The notes beneath the pieces were generated by a model. The model was given only the letters and a program-made list of their open reading frames with translations, was not told where the DNA came from and ran no database searches. Below, piece by piece: positions 44,793 to 54,171 of a stretch of 64,000 nucleotides of DNA; the stretch's first letter is position 1, and the number at the start of each line of letters is the position of its first letter. A program made the position numbers and the translations under genes. The stretch is from DATKJS01 sp050015275. Lineage in GTDB: Bacteria; Acidobacteriota; Aminicenantia; Aminicenantales; Saccharicenantaceae. The stretch is taken from positions 25,802 through 89,801 of the forward strand of contig JBEKBS010000009.1 in assembly GCA_050015275.1 (NCBI GenBank), written 5' to 3'.

Positions 44793-45488
44793 ATGGCTGA
44801 TACTGCCGTCTTTTCCGGATTCACCAAGGACACGGTCCGATTCTTCAATGGTTTGCGCCGGAATAACAACCGGGAATGGTTCGCCGCGCACCGGGAAATA
44901 TATGATAGGCACGTGATGGAGCCGGCCAAGGCCTTCGTCGTTGCCATGGGCGAGAAGCTCCGGACGGCGGTCCCGGGGATCATCGCCGTCCCGCTGGTCA
45001 ATAAATCAATCTTCCGGATCAACCGCGACACCCGGTTCAGCTTGGACCCGTCCCCGTACAAGACTAACCTAGGCCTCTATTTCTGGGAAGGGACGAAGTC
45101 GCGGATGGAATCCCCCGGTTCTTATTTCCATGTCGAGCCGCCGGACCTGTACCTCGGGTCGGGGATGTACATGTTCCCGGATCAGTTCGTCCCGCGCTAT
45201 CGCCGCGCCGTCGTCGACCCGAAGCTCGGCAAGGAGCTCCGGAAGATCCTGGACGGCCTCGCGGATCGGAAAGAGTACGAGCTCGGCGGAACGCATTACA
45301 AGCGCGTTCCGGCCGGCTACGACCCCGGCCACCCGAACGCGGAATTATTGAAGCACAACGGTCTTTGGGTGGGATACGAAACGAAGACCCCCGAGGAGTT
45401 CTATTCGGCCCGCCTGGTGGATTACTGTTTCGAGCGCTATAGGCCGCTCGTCCCTCTCCACCGCTGGCTGTTGAAGCTCGCCGGGTGA
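44793..45488 (+). CDS. DUF2461-family protein
   Basis: A 231-residue cytosolic protein. It opens FSGFTKDTVRFFNGLRRNNNREWFAAHREIYDRHVMEPAKAFV and continues FRINRDTRFSLDPSPYKTNLG and YFHVEPPDLYLGSGMYMF, the hallmarks of DUF2461 (TIGR02453), a family without an established biochemical role. Length is normal. GGGAGGAGG precedes ATG 44793. Confidence 0.9.
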   Translation: MADTAVFSGFTKDTVRFFNGLRRNNNREWFAAHREIYDRHVMEPAKAFVVAMGEKLRTAVPGIIAVPLVNKSIFRINRDTRFSLDPSPYKTNLGLYFWEGTKSRMESPGSYFHVEPPDLYLGSGMYMFPDQFVPRYRRAVVDPKLGKELRKILDGLADRKEYELGGTHYKRVPAGYDPGHPNAELLKHNGLWVGYETKTPEEFYSARLVDYCFERYRPLVPLHRWLLKLAG

Positions 45489-45516
45489 GACCGGGCCCCG
45501 CACGGGCTCGGCAGGC

Positions 45517-45544
45517 TTGGCCGCGGCTCCCTTTTTGATATAAT
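45517..45544 (+). promoter_or_regulatory. Promoter for the diguanylate cyclase gene
   Basis: TTGGCC (45517-45522), 16-bp spacer, perfect TATAAT (45539-45544). Confidence 0.5.
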
Positions 45545-45585
45545 AACGTCCATAATTCAGGGGCCTTGTGCGAGCGGAGGAAAGA

Positions 45586-46488
45586 ATGTCGCCCAGGAAC
45601 GAATTCTATCGCGATGTCCTCGACAACCTGTTCGACGGCGTTTACTTCGTCGACCGTGAGCGCCGGATCACGTTCTGGAGCAAGACGGCCGAGAAAATGA
45701 CCGGGTACGAGGCCCGGGAGGTCGTCGGCCGGCGCTGCGCGGACAACATCCTCGTCCATGTCGACGGCGACGGGACGAACCTGTGCGAGGGCCTGTGCCC
45801 CCTGGCCCGGACGATCGAGGACGGGGAGCCGCGCGAGGCGGACGTCTTTCTTCACCATCGGAAGGGCCACCGGATGCCCGTCTCCGTGCGGGTCGCGCCG
45901 ATCCGGGATGCGGACGGCCGGATCATGGGCGGCGTCGAGGTCTTCAGCGACAACTCGCGCCGGCTGGCCGAGGCCCAGCAGCTCGACCACCTCAAGCGGC
46001 TGGCCCTCCTGGACCCCATGACCGAGATCCGGGACAGGGGCTACATGGAGATCTCGCTCCAAGCGGTCCTCAAGGAGGTCGATCGCTACAGCTGGCCCAT
46101 GGGCCTCCTGTTCGTTGACATCGACCGGTTCAAGCGGGTCAACGACAGCTACGGACACGAGGCGGGGGACCAGATCCTGAAGGCCGTCGCCCAGACCCTC
46201 GTCCAGGGGGTCCGGGCCTTCGATATCGTGGGCCGCTGGGGCGGCGAGGAGTTCGTCCTGATCATCCGGAACATCACCGAGAAGAACTTGGGCAAGCTGG
46301 CCGAGAAGCTCCGGGCCCTCGTCGCGAAGAGCTTCGTCACGCTCGCGGCCTGCCAGGTCGGGGTCACGGTCTCGATCGGGGCCACGACGTTCCTCCCGGA
46401 CGACACGGCCGAGGGCGTGATCAGCCGCGCCGACGCGCTGATGTCCCGGGGCAAGGCGGCCGGCCGGAACCGCGTCACCCTGGGTTAA
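45586..46488 (+). CDS. PAS-GGEEF diguanylate cyclase
   Basis: A 300-residue soluble protein. Residues about 1-125 form a PAS domain (YRDVLDNLFDGVYFVDRERRITFWSKTAEKMTGYEAREVVG); 130-300 is a GGEEF domain with the active-site motif GGEEF and FVDIDRFKRVNDSYGHEAGDQIL. It would make c-di-GMP from GTP under PAS control. An RxxD inhibitory motif is not obvious. GAGGAAAGA precedes ATG 45586; GTG 45568 is a weaker alternative. It shares stop-codon bases with the convergent gene at 46485 (TTAA). Confidence 0.92.
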   Translation: MSPRNEFYRDVLDNLFDGVYFVDRERRITFWSKTAEKMTGYEAREVVGRRCADNILVHVDGDGTNLCEGLCPLARTIEDGEPREADVFLHHRKGHRMPVSVRVAPIRDADGRIMGGVEVFSDNSRRLAEAQQLDHLKRLALLDPMTEIRDRGYMEISLQAVLKEVDRYSWPMGLLFVDIDRFKRVNDSYGHEAGDQILKAVAQTLVQGVRAFDIVGRWGGEEFVLIIRNITEKNLGKLAEKLRALVAKSFVTLAACQVGVTVSIGATTFLPDDTAEGVISRADALMSRGKAAGRNRVTLG

Positions 46489-49400
46489 TCACCGACGACG
46501 AGCAGCCATCCTTTTCCCAGCTCGACCCGGACAGGGTCGCCGGGCTTGAACTCGGCGGACGGCTGGAACTTGTCGATGGCCGGAGCGCGGAGGAGGGTCC
46601 TGCCCGGGTCGAGCCCGAGCGCCTTCCAGTCGATCGCGAGCCTGACGTCCACGGTGTCCCGGGCCCAGCTGGCCAGGGCGATCAGGACCCGGGTTTTGCC
46701 CTCTTTCCCCTTCTTCAGATAGGCCGTTGCCAGGACTTCCGCGCTTCCCGTCCTCACGGGGTTCGACTCCGCCCACCAGCCGACCATTTCGCTCGAGGTG
46801 ATGCCGAAGTCGTCCCAGGCCTTCCAGAGAGGGCGCGGGTCGCCCGCCCAGGGCAGGCGGCTCGTCATGCCGAAGACCATGCCGCGCCAGGGATTGCCGC
46901 CGTCCTGGAGCATCTCGCCCATGAGGCCGAAGGGAATGCCGGAGATCTCGACGAGCCAATAGTCGGGCCCGCTGCCGTTGTAGTCGAAGTACTCGCCGAA
47001 CCACAGCCGGTTGAGGAACGGGAAGTGCTCGAGGTAGAGGTTGGCGCTCGAGGCGAACCCGTCCCTCGGGTTGTACTGGTTGGCGCTGTGGAGGTCGATG
47101 AGGGCGCCGGGCCGGTCGCGGTCGAGGATCTTCCGGAGCCGCAGCATGGTCGTCCGGTCGAAGGCCACATCGTCGAGGTAGAGGCCGTCGATGCCGACGT
47201 TGCGGGCCAGCCAGTCGAGGCCCTCGAGGTAATAATTGTGCCAGCGGGACATGCCGCTGTTGATGACGGCCGCGTCCTTGAGCTCGGGCACGAACCAGGC
47301 CGCGATGTAGTCGGCGCCGAGGTGTTCCTGGAGCCAGGAGGAGCCCCCGCCGGGGCCGGGCGAGAAGACCTCGTGCCCCAGGCTCCGGAGGGCGAAGAGC
47401 TCGGCCGCGCGGTTCGAGAGCTCGCGGACCGTGTCGTAGATCTTGACCTTGAAGCCACGGCGGTGGGCCGCGTCGATGTAGTCCTTCATCTGCCGCGGCC
47501 GCAGGAAGGGATAGTTCAGGTACGGGTTGATGTCGTTCGCGTGGTGGATGTTGATGACGTTGGCCCCGGAGGCGGCCACCTCGTCCAGGGGCTTGTAAGC
47601 GTGGAAGTAGCGCTGGCTGAAATGGGCCGCCGGGTCGAGGAGCTTGAAGGGCGTAAGGAGGAGGGTGAAATCGAAGTGGAGCGTTTCGCCGGCCCGGACC
47701 ACCCGCGGCCCTGATCGGGCGGCGAGGAGGACGATGGCCTTCCGGCCGCGGGCGGCGGAAGCGGGCCCACCGGCGACACGTCCGGACGCGTTCGGGCCCG
47801 TCGTGATATCCGCGAGGCCGACCGTCCTCACCGAGACGCTGCCCTTGCCCGCGTTCCACCAGGAGGGCGGCATGTTGAGGGGCTTGGACAGGTAGAAGTT
47901 CGTGTTGAGGGGGCGGGAATAATTCTCGGCCCGGAGGGAGATTTGCAGGCCCGTGTTGACGTTCCCGATCCAGAGGGCGTCCTGGTTCTTCTTCGGGTCC
48001 CATGACCATTCGAACGAAGCCGGCCTAAGCCCGCCCTTGAAGCCGAGACCCATCATGTAACTTGCGCGGTCCCCGTTGAACGGAATCTCGAGCCGGATAT
48101 CAGAGACCGGGACATCTTGCGCCGCCGATATCGAAACCCTGTAATCGACGAACCCGTCGAACTCCATCCTGGCGCTGACCGTCATTGTCAAGCCGCCGGC
48201 CCGGTCTTCCGATTCCCAGGCGATGGCGCCGGCCGAGCTTTTCGTGAAGCGCAGCTCGGATGGATGGCCGGTCCACGCGATCTCGTGTCCGTCCGGGCCG
48301 TCCACGCGGACCTTGAAGGGCGAGGCAACAAGTTCGACCGGCACGGCCGCGAACCGGGTCATCTCGGAAGTGAAGTAGCTCAGGACCCGGGCGGGCAGAC
48401 CGTCCGGCCCGACTACGAGAGAACGGCCCAGACAGCTGACCGTCCTTCCCTCAAGTTTGAGTGGCGTGTAGGGCGGGACGATGCCGTCGTCGAAGGCGAT
48501 CCGGGAGTCAAGCCAGCGGAGCCGGGTCATCCGGTTGGGATCAGCGTCGCCGGCGTCTTCGAGCGCGGGGCCGGGCACGCGGAGCTCGAGAACCACGGCC
48601 GTCTCCGGAAGGGCCCGGGGCGCGACCGTGACGGTGCCTTCATAGACACCCGGGGCGGCGTCTTTCGGGACCTGGACGCCGCACCAGAGGGCCTGGACCT
48701 TTCCGGCGCCGACCGGGACGGCTTTCTTGAAGGACGACCCGTCCCAGTTGGACCCCCCCGTATTGAAGCAGGTCGTGGCCGAGGCCGGGATCACGGCGGA
48801 GAGGGGAGCGGGGCTCGCGGACGCCGCGCGTCCGGACCTCTCGAGCTCCGTGAACCTCACCGCGAGGTCTTCGATCGGCCCGCGGGCGGCCCAGACGCCT
48901 ATCTGGAACGTGAAGTATTCGCCGGGGGCCGCTTCCCCGTAGAAAACGCGGTTCGGCCCGCTCGCGATCCACCGCTGAGGCAGGTCGCCGGTCATGCGGA
49001 TGGACAGATGACGATCCTCTGGAAACAGGAGGTAGGGAGAGTCCGGATTGGCCTTGAGCAGGGCCGCGGCCTCGGCGGCGGTGGCGATGACCTCCATGGG
49101 ATAGAAGCTGCTGAACTCGTCCGCAGACTGGATCTCGACGACCTTCGCGGAGGGGAAGGCGTCGGCTGAGACGGACGTTATCTTGCCGGCGGCTAAACCG
49201 GTCGCCGCGAGCCAGGCGGCGTCGGCAGTCGCCTGGGGCGGGTCGTACTTGACGTTCGGGTAGTTCTTCCGGCCTTCGGACTTGTAGGGCATGAAATAAA
49301 CGCCATAATCGCCGGGAACGGTCTTGGGTTCGAAGACGATGTCGCCGAACTCACGGTTGACGGCGAGGGGATAGACATTCGCGATTCTGGCGCCGGTCGC

Positions 49401-49646
49401 CGCGTCGATGACGATGATGCTTTTCTTTTCCGGTTCGGCATCGCGGCGTCGCCAGGGGATCTTGACCCGCACGCCGAGCTTTCCCGGCGCGACGGCTTCG
49501 ACGCGGACGACCGCCCTATGGTTCCCAAGACCTGATTCCGGGTCCCATTTCCCCACGCCGTACTTGACATCCTGGGACGGTGCGGCGGCGGGAACCGCGG
49601 CCATCGTCAATACAGCTATGGCAATTGATATCAATGAATTACGCAT
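46485..49646 (-). CDS. Large secreted glycoside hydrolase-like protein (DUF6067/GH123-like)
   Basis: A 1053-residue protein. Signal peptide to about residue 25; beta-sandwich regions to ~560; from about 650 a TIM-barrel-like part (ANDINPYLNYPFLRPRQMKDYIDAAHRRGFKVKIYDT, GIDGLYLDDVAFDRTTMLRLRK) and a C-terminal beta domain. The glycine-rich PRPLWKAWDDFGI and YLDDVAFDR resemble uncharacterised proteins labelled DUF6067 or glycoside hydrolase 123-like. The Asp pair in YLDDVAFDR is a good candidate for catalysis. GAGGTGAGG precedes ATG 49646. Substrate unknown. Confidence 0.72.
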   Translation of the reverse strand: MRNSLISIAIAVLTMAAVPAAAPSQDVKYGVGKWDPESGLGNHRAVVRVEAVAPGKLGVRVKIPWRRRDAEPEKKSIIVIDAATGARIANVYPLAVNREFGDIVFEPKTVPGDYGVYFMPYKSEGRKNYPNVKYDPPQATADAAWLAATGLAAGKITSVSADAFPSAKVVEIQSADEFSSFYPMEVIATAAEAAALLKANPDSPYLLFPEDRHLSIRMTGDLPQRWIASGPNRVFYGEAAPGEYFTFQIGVWAARGPIEDLAVRFTELERSGRAASASPAPLSAVIPASATTCFNTGGSNWDGSSFKKAVPVGAGKVQALWCGVQVPKDAAPGVYEGTVTVAPRALPETAVVLELRVPGPALEDAGDADPNRMTRLRWLDSRIAFDDGIVPPYTPLKLEGRTVSCLGRSLVVGPDGLPARVLSYFTSEMTRFAAVPVELVASPFKVRVDGPDGHEIAWTGHPSELRFTKSSAGAIAWESEDRAGGLTMTVSARMEFDGFVDYRVSISAAQDVPVSDIRLEIPFNGDRASYMMGLGFKGGLRPASFEWSWDPKKNQDALWIGNVNTGLQISLRAENYSRPLNTNFYLSKPLNMPPSWWNAGKGSVSVRTVGLADITTGPNASGRVAGGPASAARGRKAIVLLAARSGPRVVRAGETLHFDFTLLLTPFKLLDPAAHFSQRYFHAYKPLDEVAASGANVINIHHANDINPYLNYPFLRPRQMKDYIDAAHRRGFKVKIYDTVRELSNRAAELFALRSLGHEVFSPGPGGGSSWLQEHLGADYIAAWFVPELKDAAVINSGMSRWHNYYLEGLDWLARNVGIDGLYLDDVAFDRTTMLRLRKILDRDRPGALIDLHSANQYNPRDGFASSANLYLEHFPFLNRLWFGEYFDYNGSGPDYWLVEISGIPFGLMGEMLQDGGNPWRGMVFGMTSRLPWAGDPRPLWKAWDDFGITSSEMVGWWAESNPVRTGSAEVLATAYLKKGKEGKTRVLIALASWARDTVDVRLAIDWKALGLDPGRTLLRAPAIDKFQPSAEFKPGDPVRVELGKGWLLVVGD

Positions 49647-49663
49647 CCTCACCTCGTTCAATT

Positions 49664-49869
49664 CAATTTGGGGACACCATCCTAATTTCCGAATTTTTTC
49701 CGCCCGGATCTCCTCCGGCTCACCCGTCCCCAGATCATACTATATCGGGATACCCGGGTCCACCCGGCTGACACGGAGGGGGGGCGCCTTCCCTTTTCAC
49801 CGGCCCTCAGGCGAGAAGATATCCTTCAGGCGCGCCAAATTCGGAATTGAGTATTGTGTCCCCGATTTT
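49664..49869. repeat. MITE-like inverted-repeat element, copy C
   Basis: Left arm (49664-49697) includes GGGGACACCAT and AATTTCCGAATTTT; right arm (49837-49869) includes AAATTCGGAATT and TTGTGTCCCC. They are inverse complements with few mismatches. The core GGxGACACAxxACTCAxTxCCGAAxT is shared with copies A and B. It fills most of the spacer between the GH-like gene and the AspT-like gene. Confidence 0.6.
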
Positions 49870-49938
49870 GTTGGGCTACAATGGGGCGGCTTTCGGGCCG
49901 TGCCTGAGGGCCGTGCCCAGGCCCAAGGGACCTCCATC

Positions 49939-51612
49939 ATGAGCTGGTTGCTGGATATCTTCCTCAAAGATTCGGTCGGCCAGGCCCTCCTCATCATCTG
50001 CCTGGTGATCGTCCTGGGGATGATCCTCGGAAGCATCAAGGTCTTCTCGGTCCATCTCGGCGTGGCCGGCATCCTCTTCGTCGGGATCCTCTTCGGTCAT
50101 TACGGGGTCAAGGTCAATCCCGTCATGGCGGAGCTGGCCCGGGATCTCGGGCTGATCCTCTTCGTCTACAGCATCGGCCAGGAGGTCGGACCGGGCTTTC
50201 TCGCCTCTCTTCGGAAAAGGGGGCTTCCCCTGAACCTGCTCGCCGCGGGGATCGTCATGTCGGGGGGGATCATCACCCTCGTCCTCCATTGGGCCGGGAA
50301 GGTCCCCATGGCCGCGGCCGCGGGCCTGCTTTCCGGGGCCACGACCAACACGCCGAGCCTGGCCGCGATCCAGCAGGCCATCAAGCTCGCCCCAGACTAC
50401 ACCGATTCCGTCGGCAGGCTCCCCGGCGCGGCCTATGCCATGGCCTACCCCTTCGGCGTCGCCGGGATCATCCTGGTCATGGTCGCTTTCCGCGCCGTCT
50501 TCCGGGTCGACACCAAGAAGGAGGCCGCCGAGCTCGAAGCCCTCAAGGAAAAAGAGAGCCCCCGGCTATCGACCATCACCCTGGAAGTGCAGAACTCCGG
50601 CCTGGAGGATCTGCCCATCAGCAGGATCATCGAGATGGTCGATGGCGGGGTTGTCGTGGCCCGGCTCCTCCGCGGGCGCGAGGTCCAGGAGGTCCCGCGG
50701 GCCAACACGCTCATCCACTTGGGCGACGTCATTCTCGCGGTCGGGGTGCCTGAACAGCTCGGGAGGTTGAAGGCCCTTATCGGAGCCGAAAGCAGCCTCA
50801 ATCTGATAGAGTTGCCCTCGGAATTCACCGGCCGCCGGGTCCTCGTGACCCGGAGGGCCGCCCTCGGCAAATCCGTCCAGGACCTGAACCTGCGCGAGGT
50901 CTACGGCATCGTCGTGACCCGGATCATCAGGACGGGGCTCGAATTCTCCCCCCGGCCGGGTTTCCGGATCCAGTTCGGTGATGTCCTCATGGTCGTGGGA
51001 AAAGAGGACGCCATCGACCGGCTGGCCGTCGATGTCGGGGACTCGCGGGAGCGCCTCGAACAGCCGCACATCGTCCCCATCTTCCTCGGCATCGCTCTCG
51101 GCGTGCTCCTGGGGAGTCTTCCGATCAGGATCCCCGGGACGGCCGTCCCGGTCCGGATCGGCCTGGCCGGCGGTCCTCTCATCGCCTCCATCATCCTCAG
51201 CCGGATCGGGTCCATCGGGCCCCTGATCTGGCATATGCCCCTGAGCGCCAACCTTATGCTCAGGAACGTCGGGATCTCTCTTTTCCTGGCCTGCGTGGGG
51301 CTCCGGGCGGGGGAGGGTTTCGTCGAGATCCTGCTCCGGGGCGGGCTTTACTGGATCCTCGGCGCTGCGGTGATCACCGTCGTCCCGCTGGTCCTTTTTT
51401 CCCTGGCGGGCCGGTTCTTCCTCAAGCTCAATTTCCTGTCGGTCTGCGGTCTCCTGGCCGGGAGCATGACCGACCCGCCGGCCCTGGCCTTCGCCAACGC
51501 CCAGGAGCCGTCCTCCGACGGGGTGTCCATGGCCTTCGTGGCCGTCTATCCGCTGACGATGCTGCTCCGGGTGTTCACGGCCCAGGTCCTGATCCTCTTT
51601 TTCTCCCGCTGA
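49939..51612 (+). CDS. AspT/YidE-family exchanger with two RCK_C domains
   Basis: A 557-residue inner-membrane protein: about five hydrophobic helices (1-170), two TrkA-C (RCK_C) soluble domains (about 190-370, including PRANTLIHLGDVILAVG and PRPGFRIQFGDVLMVVG), then five more helices. ATNTPSLAAIQQA and GSMTDPPALAFANA are repeat-related transport motifs. Family members include the aspartate:alanine exchanger AspT, and E. coli YidE and YbjL. It may exchange amino acids or other dicarboxylates. AAGGGA precedes ATG 49939. Confidence 0.88.
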   Translation: MSWLLDIFLKDSVGQALLIICLVIVLGMILGSIKVFSVHLGVAGILFVGILFGHYGVKVNPVMAELARDLGLILFVYSIGQEVGPGFLASLRKRGLPLNLLAAGIVMSGGIITLVLHWAGKVPMAAAAGLLSGATTNTPSLAAIQQAIKLAPDYTDSVGRLPGAAYAMAYPFGVAGIILVMVAFRAVFRVDTKKEAAELEALKEKESPRLSTITLEVQNSGLEDLPISRIIEMVDGGVVVARLLRGREVQEVPRANTLIHLGDVILAVGVPEQLGRLKALIGAESSLNLIELPSEFTGRRVLVTRRAALGKSVQDLNLREVYGIVVTRIIRTGLEFSPRPGFRIQFGDVLMVVGKEDAIDRLAVDVGDSRERLEQPHIVPIFLGIALGVLLGSLPIRIPGTAVPVRIGLAGGPLIASIILSRIGSIGPLIWHMPLSANLMLRNVGISLFLACVGLRAGEGFVEILLRGGLYWILGAAVITVVPLVLFSLAGRFFLKLNFLSVCGLLAGSMTDPPALAFANAQEPSSDGVSMAFVAVYPLTMLLRVFTAQVLILFFSR

Positions 51613-51617
51613 CCTTC

Positions 51618-53942
51618 TTATTTCTTGACCCTGTCTTCCTCGAAGAGCGACGGGGCCTCACGCTTGCTCTTCCAGATGGCCCAGGCCACGCCGGCGAGCA
51701 GGACGGCCACGACGATGCCGAGACCGAGGCTCATGTGGCTGTACTTGACGATGACGGGCGCGACGATCAGGCTGACGATGTTCGCGACCTTGATCATCGG
51801 GTTGAGGGCCGGCCCGGCCGTGTCTTTGAGGGGGTCGCCGACCGTGTCGCCGACGACGCCGGCCTTGTGACGCTCCGAGCCTTTGCCCGTGTTAGCGGCC
51901 AGGTCGCGTGGCTCGTCCTCAATCGATTTCTTGGCGTTGTCCCAGGCGCCGCCCGCGTTGGCCATGAAGACGGCCAGGAGCTGGCCGCTCAGGATGATGC
52001 CCGCGAGGAAGCCGCCAAGGGCCTCGACCTGAAGGATCAGGCCGACCGCGATCGGCATGATGACCGAGATCATGGCCAGCGGGATGAGCTCCTTCTGGGC
52101 GGCGGCCGTGGAGATGCCAACGACCCTGGCGTAATCGGGCTTGACCTTGCCCTCCATCACGCCCGGGATCTTGAACTGCCGCCGGACCTCCTCGACGATG
52201 AGACCGGCCGCCCGCGAGACGGCCTTGATCGAGAGCGAGCTGAAGAGCCAGGGGAGGGCGCCGCCGAGGAGCAGGCCGATAAAGACCTTAGTGTCGGAAA
52301 CGCGGATCGAATTCATGATGTCCTTGACCCCGAGCTGGAGCTGGACCCGGCCGACGTCCGTGATATAGGAGGCGAAGAGGCTCACCGCCGCGATGACCGC
52401 CGAGGCGATGGCCACTCCCTTGGTGATGGCCTTGGTTGTGTTCCCGACGGCGTCGAGGTCGGCCATGATCTGGCGGGCCTTCCTCGTCCCTTCGTCGTTC
52501 ATATCGTGCCAGGCCATCTCGCCGATGCCGTTGGCGTTGTCCGAGATCGGCCCGTAGGAATCCATGGCCACGTTGTTGCCCGTATGGCTGAGCATCCCGA
52601 TGCCGACCATGGCCACGGCGTAGAGGACGTAGACCGCGCCGGTCCCGCTGTAGAGGGCGAGGGCGACGATGAAGCTGACGACGATGGCCACGACGGCCCA
52701 GACGCTCGACTCCATCCCCACGGACAGGCCGGAGAGGATGGTCGTCGCCGGCCCGGTCTTGGTCGAGCGAACGATCTCCTTGACCGGGCTCTTCCGGGTC
52801 GATGTGAAGTAGGAGGTCAACGGGTTGAAGGCTACGGCGAGGCCGACGCCGACCGACGTCAGCATGGCCAGCCGCCAATCGTGAGCGTAGTTGACGGCCA
52901 CGAGGAACGACCAGAGGATGGTGTTGACGCTCGAGACCTCGTACGACCGGAACATGGCCTCTTCGGCGTCCTTGGCCCGGAGGAACTTGAGCGGGAAACG
53001 CTCCCAGATGGGGACCGTGAACGTGCCCAGGATGGAGGAAATGACGCCGATGGCCCGGATGATGAGGGGGTAGACGATCCACTTGAGGGAGTGGGTGGGG
53101 TCGATGGCCATGAGGGCCAGCCCCAAGATCAGCCCGGAAACGATGGTCACTTCGTAGGATTCGAAGATGTCCGCGGCCATCCCGGCGCAGTCGCCGACGT
53201 TGTCGCCGACGAGGTCGGCGATGACCGCCGCGTTCCGCGGGTCGTCCTCGGGGATGTCCTTCTCGACCTTGCCGACGAGGTCGGCGCCGACGTCGGCGGC
53301 CTTGGTGTAGATGCCGCCGCCGACCCGCATGAACAGGGCCAGGAGCGTGCCGCCGAAGCCGAAGCCGAGGAGCGCGTCTGGGGCGGCCGTGCCGAAGACG
53401 ATGAAGATGACGGTGCCGCCGAACAGCCCCAGGCCGTCGGTCAGCATGCCTGTGATCGTTCCGGCGTAATAGGCGATGGAGAGGGCCTCGTTGAAGCCGC
53501 GGCGGGCGGCCGAGGCGGCCCGGACGTTGGCCTGGATGGCCATCCGCATGCCGAGCTGGCCGACGAGGAGGGAGAACGAGGCGCCCATGATGAAGGCGAT
53601 CGTCCGCCCGATGGCGACGATGATCTGGGCGTTTTTCTCGCCGAACTCGCGGACGGCCTCCCGGCTGGCCGGGACGATGTAAACGCTGAGGAACAGGGCC
53701 ACCGTCAGGATTCCGATGACGGGCAGGATCCTCTTGAGCTGGCGGCTGAGGTAGCTGTCGGCGCCGATGCGGATGGCGTTCCAGACCTCCTGCATCTTTT
53801 CCGTGCCCTTGTCCTTCTTGAGCACGACCTTGCGCAGCATCCAGGCGTAGAAGAGACTGAAGAAGGCCGTGCAAAGGACGCCGACGATCGCGATCTGCTC
53901 GAATGAATTCAACCCGTGTCGGGCCAAACCCAGAATGTTCAT
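51618..53942 (-). CDS. hppA: Membrane-bound pyrophosphatase, proton pump
   Basis: A 774-residue integral membrane enzyme with about 16 helices that couples pyrophosphate hydrolysis to ion export. The catalytic motif DVGADLVGKVEKDIPEDDPRN and DNVGDCAGMAADIFESYEV are intact. The segment GNTTKAITKG has Lys where K+-dependent enzymes carry Ala, which points to the K+-independent, proton-pumping class. GGGAGGG precedes ATG 53942; promoter at 53972-53999. It is convergent with the AspT-like gene, only five bases between stops. Confidence 0.95.
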   Translation of the reverse strand: MNILGLARHGLNSFEQIAIVGVLCTAFFSLFYAWMLRKVVLKKDKGTEKMQEVWNAIRIGADSYLSRQLKRILPVIGILTVALFLSVYIVPASREAVREFGEKNAQIIVAIGRTIAFIMGASFSLLVGQLGMRMAIQANVRAASAARRGFNEALSIAYYAGTITGMLTDGLGLFGGTVIFIVFGTAAPDALLGFGFGGTLLALFMRVGGGIYTKAADVGADLVGKVEKDIPEDDPRNAAVIADLVGDNVGDCAGMAADIFESYEVTIVSGLILGLALMAIDPTHSLKWIVYPLIIRAIGVISSILGTFTVPIWERFPLKFLRAKDAEEAMFRSYEVSSVNTILWSFLVAVNYAHDWRLAMLTSVGVGLAVAFNPLTSYFTSTRKSPVKEIVRSTKTGPATTILSGLSVGMESSVWAVVAIVVSFIVALALYSGTGAVYVLYAVAMVGIGMLSHTGNNVAMDSYGPISDNANGIGEMAWHDMNDEGTRKARQIMADLDAVGNTTKAITKGVAIASAVIAAVSLFASYITDVGRVQLQLGVKDIMNSIRVSDTKVFIGLLLGGALPWLFSSLSIKAVSRAAGLIVEEVRRQFKIPGVMEGKVKPDYARVVGISTAAAQKELIPLAMISVIMPIAVGLILQVEALGGFLAGIILSGQLLAVFMANAGGAWDNAKKSIEDEPRDLAANTGKGSERHKAGVVGDTVGDPLKDTAGPALNPMIKVANIVSLIVAPVIVKYSHMSLGLGIVVAVLLAGVAWAIWKSKREAPSLFEEDRVKK

Positions 53943-53971
53943 CGTGTTTCCCTCCCGAACGGAAAAGTGAT

Positions 53972-53999
53972 ATTTTACACAACATCGGGGAAAAATCAA
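53972..53999 (-). promoter_or_regulatory. Promoter for hppA
   Basis: Minus strand TTGATT (53999-53994), 16-bp spacer, TAAAAT (53977-53972). Confidence 0.55.
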
Positions 54000-54100
54000 C
54001 CCCTATAGAGATTCAACACCTGACGGGCGGCCTCCTTGAAGAACGCCGGCCCTGAGTTTCTTCGGCCGGAAGACGGCTGGCGGGCGCCGGTCGAGCCGGG

Positions 54101-54130
54101 TTGACCCGGCGGGATCATCTCTGTTATAAG
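54101..54130 (+). promoter_or_regulatory. Promoter for the TM2 gene
   Basis: TTGACC (54101-54106), 18-bp spacer, TATAAG (54125-54130). Confidence 0.5.
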
Positions 54131-54171
54131 GTCCTCAGATCTCGCGCGGAAAGCGTGAAGGAGGCCCTCAA

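Noticed and set aside
51735..53906. 723-codon plus-strand frame over hppA
   Set aside because: Shadow of hppA; product is an Asp/Gly/Arg-rich antisense sequence, whereas the minus strand has the complete pyrophosphatase.
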